Shown here: piece after piece, positions 1 to 9,211 of the stretch
Numbering within the stretch: position 1 is the first letter of the stretch
Layout of the letters: each line of letters starts with the position of its first letter
Source of the DNA: an uncultured Rikenella sp.
GTDB lineage: Bacteria > Bacteroidota > Bacteroidia > Bacteroidales > Rikenellaceae
Length of the DNA stretch: 64,000 nt
Assembly (NCBI GenBank): GCA_910577885.1
Contig: CAJTNK010000002.1
Location: forward strand, 1 to 64,000
Direction of reading: 5' to 3'
The notes under the pieces: model-generated
The model's input: only the letters and a program-made list of their open reading frames with translations
The model's database searches: none
Told to the model about the DNA's origin: nothing
Position numbers and translations under genes: made by a program

Positions 1-101
1 GCGACGGGTCCGGTGCCGCTCGGCACTCGAAGACTGGTGTTTGCTCCGACGAGCCACGCAGGCGACGGACCGAAGAATTGCTCCACTCAATGGTCATTGG
101 C

Positions 102-176
102 CGCGCGCCTTGGGAAATCATTCCCGATAAACTCATCGTTTATCGGAGTGATTTCCTCCTAAGGCGTGGCGCGCGC
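102..176. repeat. Long imperfect inverted repeat downstream of metX
   Basis: Arms at about 102-135 and 138-176 pair around a tiny loop (GCGCGCC...GATAAAC against GTTTATC...GGCGCGC), with a few bulges. It lies just past the 3' end of metX on the minus strand. It may end metX transcription or form an RNA hairpin, but no clear T tract follows on the minus strand. I see no gene in bases 1-250. Confidence 0.5.
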
Positions 177-250
177 ACCCTTCGGGTGTTCTACTGGCCT
201 GCCGGGCGAGAAAATTTTGCCGAGAAAAGCCCAGCCCCAGTCCCCCGCAC

Positions 251-1282
251 CTACTCCAAGTACCGCATCAGGATCCGCGAAATGGCCGGCGTCTCGATCA
301 GGAAGCCGTCGTGACCGTAGTCCGAGTGAACGACATGGTAATCCGCCCCGAGCAGCCGCGCCATCTCGCGCACCTCCGGTTCCGTGAACATGATGTCGGT
401 GTCGACCGCCATGACCACCGTCCGGGCCGTGATCCGCCCGAGCGCCTCGGCCACGCCGCCCCGGCCGCGCCCCACGTCGTGCGAGTCGAGCGCCTCCAAC
501 AACCGGTAGTAGCAATGCGCATTGAACCGCCGACACAGCTTTTCGCCCTGGTAACGCTGGTAACTCGCCGCCCGAAACCCCGCCAATTTCTCCTCCGGAT
601 CATGCTGCGTGCGGTTGAAGGCCACCGAGTTGCGGTAGATCAGCATCGACATGGCTCGAGCCGTCGCCAATCCGGCTTTCCCACCGTCGATCCGCCGTTC
701 GGCGAACGTCGGATCGGCCTCGATGGCCATCCGTTGCGCCTCGCTGTCGGCCACGATCCACGGCGTCGTCTTCGGCAGGGTGACGGTCAGCGCCACGTGG
801 TCGAAGAGCTCCGGTTCGGCAATGGCCCACTCCATCGCCTGACAGCCGCCCGTCGACCCGCCGATAATCATTCGGATGTGTCGGATTCCCAGCGCCTGCC
901 GCAGCTCCTGATAACTCCGCACCATGTCGCGCACGGTGAGGGTCGGAAAGTCCAGGTACCAAGGCTCTCCGGTCTCCGGACGAGGCGTGATCGGCGAGGT
1001 CGACCCGTAGGGCGACCCGAGCTTGTTGGCACAGACGATGAAATAGCGGGTCGGGTCGAGCAGCCCTCCCTCGACCACCGTCCCGGGCCACCACTCCGCC
1101 ACGTCGGAGTTGGCCGTGAGCGCATGACAGACCCAGATGACGTTGTCTCGGGCCTCGTTCAGCGTCCCGTAGGTGTGGTAGGCGACCGTCAGGTCGGGCA
1201 ACACCCCTCCCGCCTCGAGCGCGAACGGGCCCCCGAGATGGAAAAACTGCGGACAGCGGCCCGCGTATTCGGCGTAGTGCAT
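251..1282 (-). CDS. metX: Homoserine O-acetyltransferase (MetX family)
   Basis: Alpha/beta-hydrolase enzyme of about 343 residues that transfers an acyl group (normally acetyl from acetyl-CoA) to homoserine in cytosolic methionine synthesis. Visible features are the CHALTANSD segment near residue 52, the nucleophile elbow GGSTGG near residue 141, the acid segment VDTDIMF, and the C-terminal catalytic His in YGHDGFLIE. The length is normal for short MetX proteins. It is divergent from gpsA, with a TATCTTTG -7 element about 30 bases upstream of its ATG. Whether the acyl donor is acetyl- or succinyl-CoA cannot be told from the family alone. Confidence 0.93.
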   Translation of the reverse strand: MHYAEYAGRCPQFFHLGGPFALEAGGVLPDLTVAYHTYGTLNEARDNVIWVCHALTANSDVAEWWPGTVVEGGLLDPTRYFIVCANKLGSPYGSTSPITPRPETGEPWYLDFPTLTVRDMVRSYQELRQALGIRHIRMIIGGSTGGCQAMEWAIAEPELFDHVALTVTLPKTTPWIVADSEAQRMAIEADPTFAERRIDGGKAGLATARAMSMLIYRNSVAFNRTQHDPEEKLAGFRAASYQRYQGEKLCRRFNAHCYYRLLEALDSHDVGRGRGGVAEALGRITARTVVMAVDTDIMFTEPEVREMARLLGADYHVVHSDYGHDGFLIETPAISRILMRYLE

Positions 1283-1308
1283 AGCGCGTGGATTCGGTTA
1301 CGAAAATC

Positions 1309-1316
1309 CAAAGATA
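1309..1316 (-). promoter_or_regulatory. -7 element for metX
   Basis: Minus-strand TATCTTTG, an exact match to the Bacteroidota -7 consensus TAnnTTTG, about 27 bases upstream of the metX start. No good TTTG -33 box is seen at the usual distance. Confidence 0.55.
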
Positions 1317-1383
1317 GCGAAATTGCGGCAGACCGGGAAAGGTCCGGCCGAAGCCCCGGAGAAAGCAACCCCGAAAAAAGTAT

Positions 1384-1391
1384 TATCTTTA
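1384..1391 (+). promoter_or_regulatory. Possible -7 element for gpsA-pgi
   Basis: TATCTTTA, one mismatch from TAnnTTTG, 23 bases before the gpsA ATG. It is the best candidate promoter for the gpsA-pgi operon. No -33 match is seen. Confidence 0.35.
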
Positions 1392-1413
1392 CCGTGTCGG
1401 TTAAAGCGAAGAA

Positions 1414-2427
1414 ATGGAGCGAACAATCATTCAACCCGAGTCCGTGTGCGGGGTGGTGGGCTACGGCAGCTGGGCGACGGCCCTTGTCAAGATCCTGCTC
1501 GACAACGGCAGCGAAGTGCGGTGGCATGTGCGCAATCCCGAGGTGCGGGAACACTTGGTGCGCCACCGGTCCAATCCGAAGTACCTGAGTCAGGTCCATT
1601 TCGGGAGCGATCGGCTCACCGTCTGCGGCGAGGTGGGCGAAACGGTCGGCGCGAGCGACGCGGTGGTTTTTGCGGTGCCGTCGGCTTTCCTGGCGGCGGC
1701 GCTCGAGCCGCTGGCCCCGGAGGCTTTGGACGGCAAATTCGTCGTCTCGGCCATCAAAGGGATCGTGCCGGACGGCTATCTCACCGTCGCCGAGTGGTTC
1801 AACCGGCGGTACGGCGTGCCGTTCGACCGGATCGGGATCGTCACCGGACCGTGCCATGCCGAGGAGGTGGCCCTCGAACGACTGTCGTACCTCACGATGG
1901 TCTGCAAGGAGCTCACGACCGCCGAAGCCTTGGGACGGAAGTTTGCCAACGACTATATTCGCGTTACGGCGGCCAATGACATCTACGGCGTGGAGTATGC
2001 GGTGGTGCTGAAGAATATTTATGCCATCGCCGTGGGGATTGCGCACGGGTTGAGGTACGGGGATAACTTCCTGGCGGTGCTGATCTCGAACGCTGCGTTG
2101 GAGATGGAGCGTTTCCTGAGTTCGACGTTCCGGGCCGAGCGGAACGTCTGCGCATCGGCCTACCTGGGCGACCTGCTGGTGACCTGCTACTCGCAGTTCA
2201 GCCGCAACCGCACGTTCGGGGTGATGATCGGCAAGGGATACTCGGTGCGCAACGCGCAGATGGAGATGAATATGGTGGCCGAGGGGTATTATGCGGCGGA
2301 CTGCATCCACCGGCTCCGGTCGCGGTTCGGGATCGAGATGCCGATTGCCGAGGCGGTGTACGGCATTCTGTACGAGGGGCGGAGTCCGGGGGCGGGGATC
2401 GGCGCTGTGTTGGAACAACTCATATAA
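1414..2427 (+). CDS. gpsA: NAD(P)-dependent glycerol-3-phosphate dehydrogenase
   Basis: Cytosolic enzyme that reduces dihydroxyacetone phosphate to sn-glycerol 3-phosphate for phospholipid synthesis. The N-terminal Rossmann segment reads VVGYGSWATA (usual GAGxWG is altered to GYGSWA). The family motifs AIKG, GPCHAEEV (near residue 148) and the catalytic lysine in VLKNIYAIA are present. At 337 residues it is of normal length. It is followed after 24 bases by pgi, and the two probably form an operon, as is common in Bacteroidota (often with lysS upstream, which is absent here). Confidence 0.95.
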   Translation: MERTIIQPESVCGVVGYGSWATALVKILLDNGSEVRWHVRNPEVREHLVRHRSNPKYLSQVHFGSDRLTVCGEVGETVGASDAVVFAVPSAFLAAALEPLAPEALDGKFVVSAIKGIVPDGYLTVAEWFNRRYGVPFDRIGIVTGPCHAEEVALERLSYLTMVCKELTTAEALGRKFANDYIRVTAANDIYGVEYAVVLKNIYAIAVGIAHGLRYGDNFLAVLISNAALEMERFLSSTFRAERNVCASAYLGDLLVTCYSQFSRNRTFGVMIGKGYSVRNAQMEMNMVAEGYYAADCIHRLRSRFGIEMPIAEAVYGILYEGRSPGAGIGAVLEQLI

Positions 2428-2451
2428 TCACATACGGTACAACGAAAGACG

Positions 2452-3807
2452 ATGAAAAGCATTCAAGTAGAGATCGACAAGATCTACGCCCCGGCCTCGA
2501 CGGTGACGGCGGCGGACGTAGCGGCACTGCGGCCGGAGATCGAACGGGCCCACGCGCTGGTGCACAGCGGCGAGGGAAAGGGGAGCGACTTTTTGGGATG
2601 GGTCGGCTTGCCGAGCTCGATTACGGCGGCGCAGCTCGATGAGATTCAGGCGGCGGCCGACGGGTTGCGGGGAGTGGCCGACGTGGTGATCGCCATCGGC
2701 ATCGGCGGATCGTACCTCGGGGCCAAGGCGGTGTTGGAGGCGCTCGGCGGGTCGTTCGACCACCTCGCGCTGCCGAAGAAGGGGAGCAATCCGCGGGTAT
2801 TGTTTGCCGGGCAGAACATCAGCGAGGACTACACTTGGGAGCTCTTGGAGGCGGTTAAGGATTATGATATCGCGACGATCGTGATCTCGAAATCGGGGAC
2901 CACTACCGAACCGGCCATCGCTTTCCGCATCATCCGCGACGAGATCGAACGGCGGTATGGTAAGGAGAATGCGGCGCGGAGGATCGTGGCCGTGACGGAC
3001 GAATCGAAGGGGGCCCTGCGCAAGCTGGCCGACACGGAGGGGTATAAGACTTTCGTGATTCCGGACAACGTGGGGGGGCGGTTCTCGGTGTTGACGCCGG
3101 TGGGATTGCTGCCGTTGGCGGTGGCGGGGGTGGATGTGCGGGGGCTGGTAGCCGGGGCGGCCGAGATGGAGCGGATCACCGCCACGGCGCCGTTCGACGA
3201 GAATCCGGCCATGCGCTATGCGGCCGCACGGACCGCCCTGTATCGTGCCGGGAAGAAGATCGAGATACTGGCCTCGTACGAACCGAAGCTGCAGAACATC
3301 GGCGAGTGGTGGAAGCAGCTCTACGGCGAGAGCGAGGGGAAAGAGGGGCGGGGGATTTTCCCGGCGTCGGTGACCTTGACGGCCGACCTGCACTCGATGG
3401 GGCAGTATATTCAGGAGGGCGAACGGACGATGTTCGAGACAGTGATCCGGGTGGCGGAGCCGGCCCACGAGTTCCGGATCGAGGCCGATGCGGAGAACCT
3501 GGACGGGCTGAACTTCCTGGCCGGTCGTCGGATCAGCGAGGTGAACCGGATGGCGATCTTGGGGACGATGCTGGCGCACGTGGACGGCGGGGTGCCGAAC
3601 ATCGCGGTGGAGCTGCCGCGGATCGACGCCCACTCGATCGGCGGGCTGCTCTATATGTTCGAAAAGGCGTGCGGGATCAGCGGTTATGCGCTGGGGGTCA
3701 ATCCGTTCGACCAGCCGGGGGTTGAGGCCTACAAGAAGAACATGTTCGCGCTGCTCGGGAAACCGGGCTACGAAGAGGAGGGCGAGGCGCTGCGCAAGCG
3801 GCTGTAG
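2452..3807 (+). CDS. pgi: Glucose-6-phosphate isomerase
   Basis: Interconverts glucose 6-phosphate and fructose 6-phosphate in glycolysis and gluconeogenesis. The [13 protein letters not shown] sugar-phosphate binding segment is near residue 83, SKSGTTTEP near residue 147, and the [14 protein letters not shown] signature near residue 280. At 451 residues it is the short bacterial form. It is the second gene of the gpsA-pgi pair and is followed by a perfect 25-bp hairpin. Confidence 0.96.
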   Translation: MKSIQVEIDKIYAPASTVTAADVAALRPEIERAHALVHSGEGKGSDFLGWVGLPSSITAAQLDEIQAAADGLRGVADVVIAIGIGGSYLGAKAVLEALGGSFDHLALPKKGSNPRVLFAGQNISEDYTWELLEAVKDYDIATIVISKSGTTTEPAIAFRIIRDEIERRYGKENAARRIVAVTDESKGALRKLADTEGYKTFVIPDNVGGRFSVLTPVGLLPLAVAGVDVRGLVAGAAEMERITATAPFDENPAMRYAAARTALYRAGKKIEILASYEPKLQNIGEWWKQLYGESEGKEGRGIFPASVTLTADLHSMGQYIQEGERTMFETVIRVAEPAHEFRIEADAENLDGLNFLAGRRISEVNRMAILGTMLAHVDGGVPNIAVELPRIDAHSIGGLLYMFEKACGISGYALGVNPFDQPGVEAYKKNMFALLGKPGYEEEGEALRKRL

Positions 3808-3843
3808 CTTTTGCCGCTTCGCTCCGCTTGTCGGGACCTTTTC

Positions 3844-3902
3844 GAAGCCCCGGGGGCGCATGCCTGACACTTTCTTCGTCAGGCATGCGCCCCCGGGGCT
3901 TC
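3844..3902 (+). terminator. Perfect 25-bp hairpin after pgi
   Basis: Arms 3844-3868 and 3878-3902 are perfectly complementary around a 9-base loop. The stem is very GC-rich in its outer half. It lies 37 bases after the pgi stop. The 3' flank (ttcatg) is only weakly T-rich, so it could also be an mRNA 3'-stabilising element. Confidence 0.75.
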
Positions 3903-3979
3903 TTCATGCCCAAAAACTGCGTGCTCTTCTTATCCGGGCAAAAAAGAGGAAAAAATTAGGTATCTTCCATTCGAAAATG

Positions 3980-3987
3980 TATATTTG
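3980..3987 (+). promoter_or_regulatory. -7 element for the lipoprotein gene
   Basis: TATATTTG, an exact TAnnTTTG match, 31 bases before the ATG at 4018. No clear -33 box. Confidence 0.55.
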
Positions 3988-4017
3988 TAAACACACATTT
4001 CTTCAAAAACAAACGCT

Positions 4018-4464
4018 ATGAAAAGATTTTACGTATGGGGATGGGCTTTGATTGCCTCTATCGGATTGGTCGCTTGCGGCAGCTCTTCTACTTCCGCTAC
4101 GGGCGGTGAGGGCGACGAAAACGCCGTAGCGACCGAAACTGTCGAACAAGAAACGCCGAAGCAGTGGACCGAAGTCGCCCGCCTCACCGGCTCGGGCGAT
4201 AAGAAATCCGACGTATTTACTTTGGGCGGCGGGAAAGCTCGGCTGCGGTATGATTTCAAAGCGGGCCAGTTCGGCGGCATGTTGGGTGTCTATGTGGTGA
4301 AAGAGGGGGTGGATATTATGCGAAGCGGCGGGATTCCGGAGGTGATGGTGAACGAAACCGAAGAGGGGGAGAGCAGCTTGAGCCATTTGTCTTCGGGGAA
4401 TTATTATTTGAACGTGATGGGAGCGAACGGAAAGTGGGCGGTGGTTGTCGAGGAGTTCAAGTAG
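4018..4464 (+). CDS. Small secreted lipoprotein of unknown function
   Basis: A 148-residue protein with a lipoprotein signal peptide: a charged start (MKRF), a hydrophobic stretch and the lipobox LVAC with Cys near residue 20. A Ser/Thr/Glu-rich linker (about 21-50) follows. The C-terminal part (about 52-148) looks like a small beta-rich domain with alternating hydrophobic residues. I recognise no family. It has its own promoter and is flanked by hairpin terminators, so it is a single-gene unit, probably anchored to the cell envelope. Confidence 0.75.
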   Translation: MKRFYVWGWALIASIGLVACGSSSTSATGGEGDENAVATETVEQETPKQWTEVARLTGSGDKKSDVFTLGGGKARLRYDFKAGQFGGMLGVYVVKEGVDIMRSGGIPEVMVNETEEGESSLSHLSSGNYYLNVMGANGKWAVVVEEFK

Positions 4465-4504
4465 TTTTTGCGACAGAATGGCGTGCATGGACAGCGCGCA
4501 GATA

Positions 4505-4546
4505 AGAAAGCAGGGTCGCTGAACATCGCAGCGATCCTGCTTTCTT
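4505..4546. terminator. Bidirectional terminator between convergent genes
   Basis: Stem GCAGGGTCGCTG / CAGCGATCCTGC with A-rich 5' flank and TTTCTTT 3' flank. It can serve both the lipoprotein gene (plus) and the convergent gene ending at 4607 (minus). Confidence 0.8.
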
Positions 4547-4606
4547 TGTACCCGGGACAAGAAATCGACCGGCGGTTGCATGCCGAAAAGTACGCCCCGT
4601 TTGTTT

Positions 4607-5395
4607 TCATTCCATGTCATCGAGTGTCGCTTGATACCGCTCCTCGTCGAACCGCCCCGCCTCGACATCCGCGATCATCGCCCGGAACAGGTCGGATAAG
4701 ATCTTGAACGCTCCTTCCGGCACGTGATACCGCAAAGTCCACACCGTATCGTCCTCCACCACGCATCGGAACGTAGCCGGCTCGCCATCGAAAATGAGGG
4801 TGATAATTTCGCCTCCCTCTTTCGTGTATTGTTTCTTCTCCGGCTCGATGTTGAGAATCTCGCCTTTCGTCGCCTCATACAGTCGGTCGGCCAGCCGGTC
4901 CGAAATCGGTACTGAGATCGTCCGGATCCGATAGCGTTTCAACCGTTCGGCCGCCATGCGCCCCCACTGCTGACGATTATGGGCCAAAACCCGGGCATGT
5001 TCTTCTTCGGACATCGCGAAGAACTCTTTGCCCGGAATACTGATGGTCGGAAACTCCTTCTGCACTTGGTCTTCGACCTCTTTGTAATTGTCCACTCGTT
5101 TGACCTCCAGTACGTAAGCCGTATCGGTCGCTCGCCGGTAGATCCGGCATCCGATCGTCTCGCTGAACGAGGGCTCGAGCAAATACTCCACCCGGGCATT
5201 GAAGTCGCCGAAAAGTTTCCGGTCTATCCCGAGTTTTCCGACTGCATGACCCGAAGAATCGAACCGGTTCGGCCCGGCGGTTCTGACGAATCGGGAGGTC
5301 GAGTCAATGCAAATTTGTTTGTTCCCATATTCTTGTGCCGAGACCATAGGCACAAGACAGGTCAAACAAGTAGATATAATAATGGTTTTTATCAT
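4607..5395 (-). CDS. Secreted protein of unknown function
   Basis: A 262-residue protein with an N-terminal signal peptide (hydrophobic IIISTCLTCLV, likely cut after VSAQ). The rest is soluble, charged and without a motif I recognise. A central stretch rich in Glu, Lys and Arg (about 100-165) is probably helical. It is divergent from the next secreted protein at 5509. The 113-base gap between them holds their control regions, but no clean TAnnTTTG box is seen. Confidence 0.65.
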   Translation of the reverse strand: MIKTIIISTCLTCLVPMVSAQEYGNKQICIDSTSRFVRTAGPNRFDSSGHAVGKLGIDRKLFGDFNARVEYLLEPSFSETIGCRIYRRATDTAYVLEVKRVDNYKEVEDQVQKEFPTISIPGKEFFAMSEEEHARVLAHNRQQWGRMAAERLKRYRIRTISVPISDRLADRLYEATKGEILNIEPEKKQYTKEGGEIITLIFDGEPATFRCVVEDDTVWTLRYHVPEGAFKILSDLFRAMIADVEAGRFDEERYQATLDDME

Positions 5396-5508
5396 GGAAT
5401 CGAACTTTTAAGTGACTATTTCTTCTTTGTATTGATCGGATGTGTTAAATTTCGGAAAGAAAAACCGAAAACACAAGAAAAAACACAGACAATAAAATAA
5501 AAATATTT

Positions 5509-6189
5509 ATGCGAATCTCAACGGTGAAATTAGGGTTGATATTATCGGTCCTTTTCGGAGGCTCGTTCAGCGCGGCAGCACAAATGACAACGGATATAGC
5601 CCAGGTCGTGAATGATGTCTCGAAAGAGCATCATGTCGTTCGGCGAGTCCCCGAAAAGTTCCATATCACCCGAAACAAACTTTATTCTTGGGTATACGGT
5701 TATCATTGGGTGCGTGATACGACCAAACACCAGTGGAAACGGTGGGCCAAAACAGGAGTTGCAGGTCTGCTGCTCCAGTCGGACGACCGGCAGTGCGAAC
5801 TCTTGTACAGCGCTCTCCTGGGAGGGCTTAACCATCGCGGTTGGATCCAAAACGATCTGTTGAATATCTCGCAAGGGAGAGACAGTATCCGGTTTGAAGA
5901 CCATGTGCTGGCTGTCGGCGGGCGGAAAGTAAAGCGGCGTTTCAATGCTGACTCGATTTTCGTGCTCGAACTACCGATCGAGCCGATGGAACAGGACAGT
6001 GCCGTTTACACGCATTGTCTGCGGATGTACCTCACCAAAGGAGAGCGTCTGATCGATCTCATTTGGTTCTTCACCGACCAGGGGTACGAGCGGCGGGCGG
6101 AGTATCTGCGGGCGTTGGACGGAGCGGTACGATACAAACGGGGCCGGTGGAAGAAACCGGAGTGGATTCGACGGCAGAAAGAGAAATAA
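5509..6189 (+). CDS. Secreted protein of unknown function
   Basis: A 226-residue protein with a signal peptide (about 1-25, ending SAAAQ). The mature part is basic and rich in Trp, Arg and Tyr, ending in a strongly basic tail. No domain is recognised. It ends at the point where phage-like sequence begins, so it is the last host gene on this side of prophage A. Confidence 0.65.
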   Translation: MRISTVKLGLILSVLFGGSFSAAAQMTTDIAQVVNDVSKEHHVVRRVPEKFHITRNKLYSWVYGYHWVRDTTKHQWKRWAKTGVAGLLLQSDDRQCELLYSALLGGLNHRGWIQNDLLNISQGRDSIRFEDHVLAVGGRKVKRRFNADSIFVLELPIEPMEQDSAVYTHCLRMYLTKGERLIDLIWFFTDQGYERRAEYLRALDGAVRYKRGRWKKPEWIRRQKEK

Positions 6190-6199
6190 ACCACGGCTC

Positions 6200-6472
6200 G
6201 GGGAGAGGTCCAAGAGGCCTCTCCCCAGCATCTCGAACGTCTCGAAAGAGGGGGTGATCTCCAAGTCGGGATCCGACGCCTACTACAACTATCTGCTCTA
6301 CCTGCTGCAGCTGCCGGCGCCGGAGAAGATCTGCTGCGACGCGATCAACATGGCCGTTCGGGCCAACTTCCCGCACCTGTGGCGGCAGGGCTATATGGTC
6401 GGTTTCTACCGGCCCGTCCCGGCTCGCCAGCAGGAGGTCTCCCCGGACGATCGTATCACCTCGAATCAATAG
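6200..6472 (+). pseudogene. 3' remnant of a phage gene (5' truncated)
   Basis: An open frame reading LPSISNVSKEG... to SNQ continues upstream into the hairpin after the host gene with no proper start; the first possible start is a GTG at 6254. About 90 residues remain, rich in Tyr, Leu and Pro, with no family I recognise. The following frame is a known type of phage structural protein. I read this as the tail end of a virion gene cut off at the prophage junction. A GGGGAGAGG/CCTCTCCCC hairpin (6200-6226) lies at the join. Confidence 0.5.
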
Positions 6473-6476
6473 AGCT

Positions 6477-7332
6477 ATACCAACCATCGATACCATCATC
6501 ACCGTCGAAACGCTGCGGGAGTATGCCCCCGGCGTGGACGGCTCGCTGCAGGAACAGACCATCCGCCCCTACCTCCGTCCGGCCCACAAGACCGTCGCCC
6601 TGATCGTCGGCATCGACGTATTCAACCGGGTGGCCGGGATGGAGGAGGGGGGCCCTGCCAGAGTCGTTGCGGGCCGCCGTCGCCAACCGCATCATGTACG
6701 ACTACAAACTCTTCGAGACCATCCGCAAGCGGCAGACCGAACAGTCCGACACCTACAAGTACGAACTGCAGGCCATGCAGGATACCTATCTCGGCTATTA
6801 CTACGACGCCCTCGACTCGCTAATACGCGGCCTGAATGCCGTCGACGATCTGCCGGAGTGGCAGCAGACACCCGCCTGCAAAGCACTCGCCGCGCTCCTG
6901 ATCCGGAACGCCGACGAGTTCCAGGAGTTCTATGGCATTGACTCGTCGGACTACTTCTTCTGGTCGTCAATCTTCATCCAGCGGCGCGTCATGGACGACT
7001 ACCTGACCGGTATCTACCTCCCGGCGCTGGAACCGGAGATGTTGCGGCGGGTGAAGACGGCGGTGGCCACCCTGACCGTGGCGTTCGCCCTGCGGCAGTT
7101 CGACATCTCCATGCTGCCGCGATCGCTCCGCAACCCGAATCAGGACGGAGCCTTCCGGCACGCCTCGTCCGAACAGGAGGCGATGTATAAACTCTCGGAC
7201 TTCCTGCTCGGTCAGGGCGAAGCGGCCCTGCAGCAGATCGTCTTCGAGTTGAACCGGCCGGAACCGGTGACCGACCTGCCGTCGGAGACGAATCTGAACA
7301 AACCCCGAAACAAATTCTTCCTCTTGCCATGA
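6477..7332 (+). pseudogene. Frameshifted phage structural protein (DUF6712-like)
   Basis: Two overlapping frames make one protein. The first part, TVETLREYAPGVDGSL..., runs in one frame to a run of six G at 6647-6652. The second part, LPESLRAAVANRIMYDY..., continues to 7332 in another frame. Removing one G restores a protein of about 284 residues. The likely start codon is ATA at 6477 (MPTIDT... if it was once ATG), so the start may also be damaged. It resembles the DUF6712 virion proteins of Bacteroides phages, from memory. It overlaps the next gene by four bases. Confidence 0.6.
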
Positions 7333-8303
7333 TCACGCTCTATTTCGGTGAGACGCCCTATCGCTTCCCGAATGCTTGGGAGGAGCTGACCGCGGGGCAA
7401 TATCTGCGACTGGTCGAGCTGCTCGGTCTCTTTTGGGCGGGAGCGCTCTCGATGTGCGAGGTGCGGATCGCCTTTTTCCGGCACCTCGCCGGGCTGGAGC
7501 ATATCCGCGTCCCGGCCCATGCGCGGGAACGCTTTTTCGACAACCTCCTGACCGCCTCCCGTCAGTTCGACTTCTTCTTCACGCTCGACTACGGCGACCG
7601 AATCGATCACCTCTCGGCCGATGTCCGCAAGCTGCTCCGGAAATGCCCACCGGGTGAACTCCTTTCCGACAACGCGGAAATCCGATACGCCCGGATGCTG
7701 GAGTACGAGTACCGCATCGATGCGGTGTGGGTCGGCAACCTGCTGCCGACCATCCGGCTGAAAGACGACGTGCTTTGCGGTTGGACGGCGAATCTGGAGG
7801 GCGGGGCGCTCACCACCTCCCTCAGTTCGTACCAGTACGCACAGGGATATGACCTGTTGATGGCGATCGGCGAGGGGGCCAATCGCCGGACGATGGCCCT
7901 GCTGGTCGGACTGCTTTATGAGGTGGATACGAACGACACGGCCCGGATCGAACAGATCGAACGACTCCCGGATATCCTGCTGCAGGCGGTGGTGCTGAAC
8001 TTTCAGGCGTTCGTTACCTTCATCTTCACCCGCACCACCTTCTCCGTCCTGTGGTCGGCCGACAGCGACCGCCCCAAACGACAGGAGAGGATCTCGATGA
8101 GCGATTCGCTCTACGGGCTGTGCAAAGACGGGTACGGAAACTACGAACAGGTGGAGAAGATGCCGCTGCTGACCTATCTCGGTATCATGCGGGCCGAAAC
8201 CATCCAATCCGTCCGGTCAATGGCGACCGACGACACCACACCGGAGGAGATCGCCGGCCGAATGGGGCTCTCCGTCGGACAAGTCAAGAGAATGCTATGC
8301 TAA
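7329..8303 (+). CDS. Phage protein of unknown function
   Basis: A 324-residue soluble protein starting with ITLYFGETPYRFP and rich in Leu, Arg and Asp. Residues about 290-324 (TPEEIAGRMGLSVGQVKRML) look like a small helix-turn-helix. It overlaps the genes on both sides by a few bases, so it is translationally coupled. Its place between a connector-like protein and the tape measure block fits a tail assembly role, but that is inference. Confidence 0.6.
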   Translation: MITLYFGETPYRFPNAWEELTAGQYLRLVELLGLFWAGALSMCEVRIAFFRHLAGLEHIRVPAHARERFFDNLLTASRQFDFFFTLDYGDRIDHLSADVRKLLRKCPPGELLSDNAEIRYARMLEYEYRIDAVWVGNLLPTIRLKDDVLCGWTANLEGGALTTSLSSYQYAQGYDLLMAIGEGANRRTMALLVGLLYEVDTNDTARIEQIERLPDILLQAVVLNFQAFVTFIFTRTTFSVLWSADSDRPKRQERISMSDSLYGLCKDGYGNYEQVEKMPLLTYLGIMRAETIQSVRSMATDDTTPEEIAGRMGLSVGQVKRMLC

Positions 8304-8752
8304 CGACCATCAGAGATTACTTCAAGGCCAAATGCCTGGCTTTCGTCTCTCCGGAGAACTTCGTCTTCGGCGCGGACGAAAAGACGCTCAAGGAGCGGAT
8401 CGGCACGTTCGGGGACTACTACCTATTTTTGGATTACGGTGCCTTCGGCAGCGGGCGGGACGGCAACAACCGAATTACGGACACATTCGAGCTGGCGGTA
8501 ACGATCGCCATGCCGATCGGTGCGAACCACCCCTCGCCGGCGGAGGTGGAGGAATACCAGCTGGAGAGCTTCTCCCGGATCGCCGCACTCCGGAAAACGA
8601 TGCTGCAGGAGCAGCGCGAGACGCCGTGGCTGAAGTTCCTCGACGACGACCACCAGATATTGCCGTTCGTCGCCCCCGACCTCTGTCTGTCGGTGGGCAG
8701 CACACTCGCTTTCCGTCTCAAAGGCTTCGACCTGCTGGGGGTGAAAGGGTAA
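8297..8752 (+). CDS. Phage protein, possible tail completion protein
   Basis: A 151-residue protein starting MLTTIRDYF at an ATG that overlaps the previous stop. It has an alternating beta pattern in the middle (DTFELAVTIAMPIG) and ends with LAFRLKGFDLLGVKG. Size and position fit a tail terminator or neck protein, but no sequence family is recognised. A strong terminator follows at once. Confidence 0.55.
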   Translation: MLTTIRDYFKAKCLAFVSPENFVFGADEKTLKERIGTFGDYYLFLDYGAFGSGRDGNNRITDTFELAVTIAMPIGANHPSPAEVEEYQLESFSRIAALRKTMLQEQRETPWLKFLDDDHQILPFVAPDLCLSVGSTLAFRLKGFDLLGVKG

Positions 8753-8757
8753 AAGCA

Positions 8758-8792
8758 GAGCGGCCCGGAATCATCTTCCGGGCCGCTCTCTT
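8758..8792 (+). terminator. Terminator after the neck/tail block
   Basis: Perfect stem GAGCGGCCCGGAA / TTCCGGGCCGCTC with a five-base loop, ending CTCTT. It also lies at the 3' end of the convergent higA. Confidence 0.85.
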
Positions 8793-9159
8793 AACAGATA
8801 CCGAGTATCAGATCGGCGTCGATATTCAATTCGCGATGAATCGTTCTCGCAATTTTTAGTGTTGGTTCGCTCTTGCCTGTCAGGTATTCACTGATCCGCG
8901 AAGGGCTAACCCCTAACTTCTCGGCCAATGCTTTTTGGCTCAAGTGCATCTCCGCCATCCGAAGACGGATCAGCTCGGCCAACGTCGGTGGTTCTACAGG
9001 ATAATACTCATTTTCATAATCAGCCACAAGACTCGACAATAATTCGAATTCAATCAAATTTTTATCTTCCAAAGGTGTCATGTTATTCACGACTTGCAAA
9101 AGTTCTTCAATTCTTTCACAAGCTTTTATATATTGGATTTCAGTTTTAATAGCAGTCAT
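8791..9159 (-). CDS. higA: HigA-type antitoxin
   Basis: A 122-residue protein with a helix-turn-helix in the C-terminal half (LAELIRLRMAEMHLSQKALAEKLGVSP and following, about 65-120), typical of the Xre/HigA fold. The N-terminal 60 residues are helical and probably contact the toxin. It lies downstream of a HigB-like toxin, the usual higBA order. It is expected to neutralise the toxin and repress the shared promoter. Confidence 0.85.
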   Translation of the reverse strand: MTAIKTEIQYIKACERIEELLQVVNNMTPLEDKNLIEFELLSSLVADYENEYYPVEPPTLAELIRLRMAEMHLSQKALAEKLGVSPSRISEYLTGKSEPTLKIARTIHRELNIDADLILGIC

Positions 9160-9211
9160 AATATTGAGATTTAAAGTTTGAAAGTCTGTCGAAATATTGT
9201 CGGGTAGTTTC

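Noticed and set aside
311..1588. 425-codon open frame on the plus strand opposite metX
   Set aside because: GC-rich shadow of metX; Arg/Pro/His-rich with no domain.
2428..3870. 480-codon open frame opposite pgi
   Set aside because: Antisense shadow of a clearly conserved enzyme.
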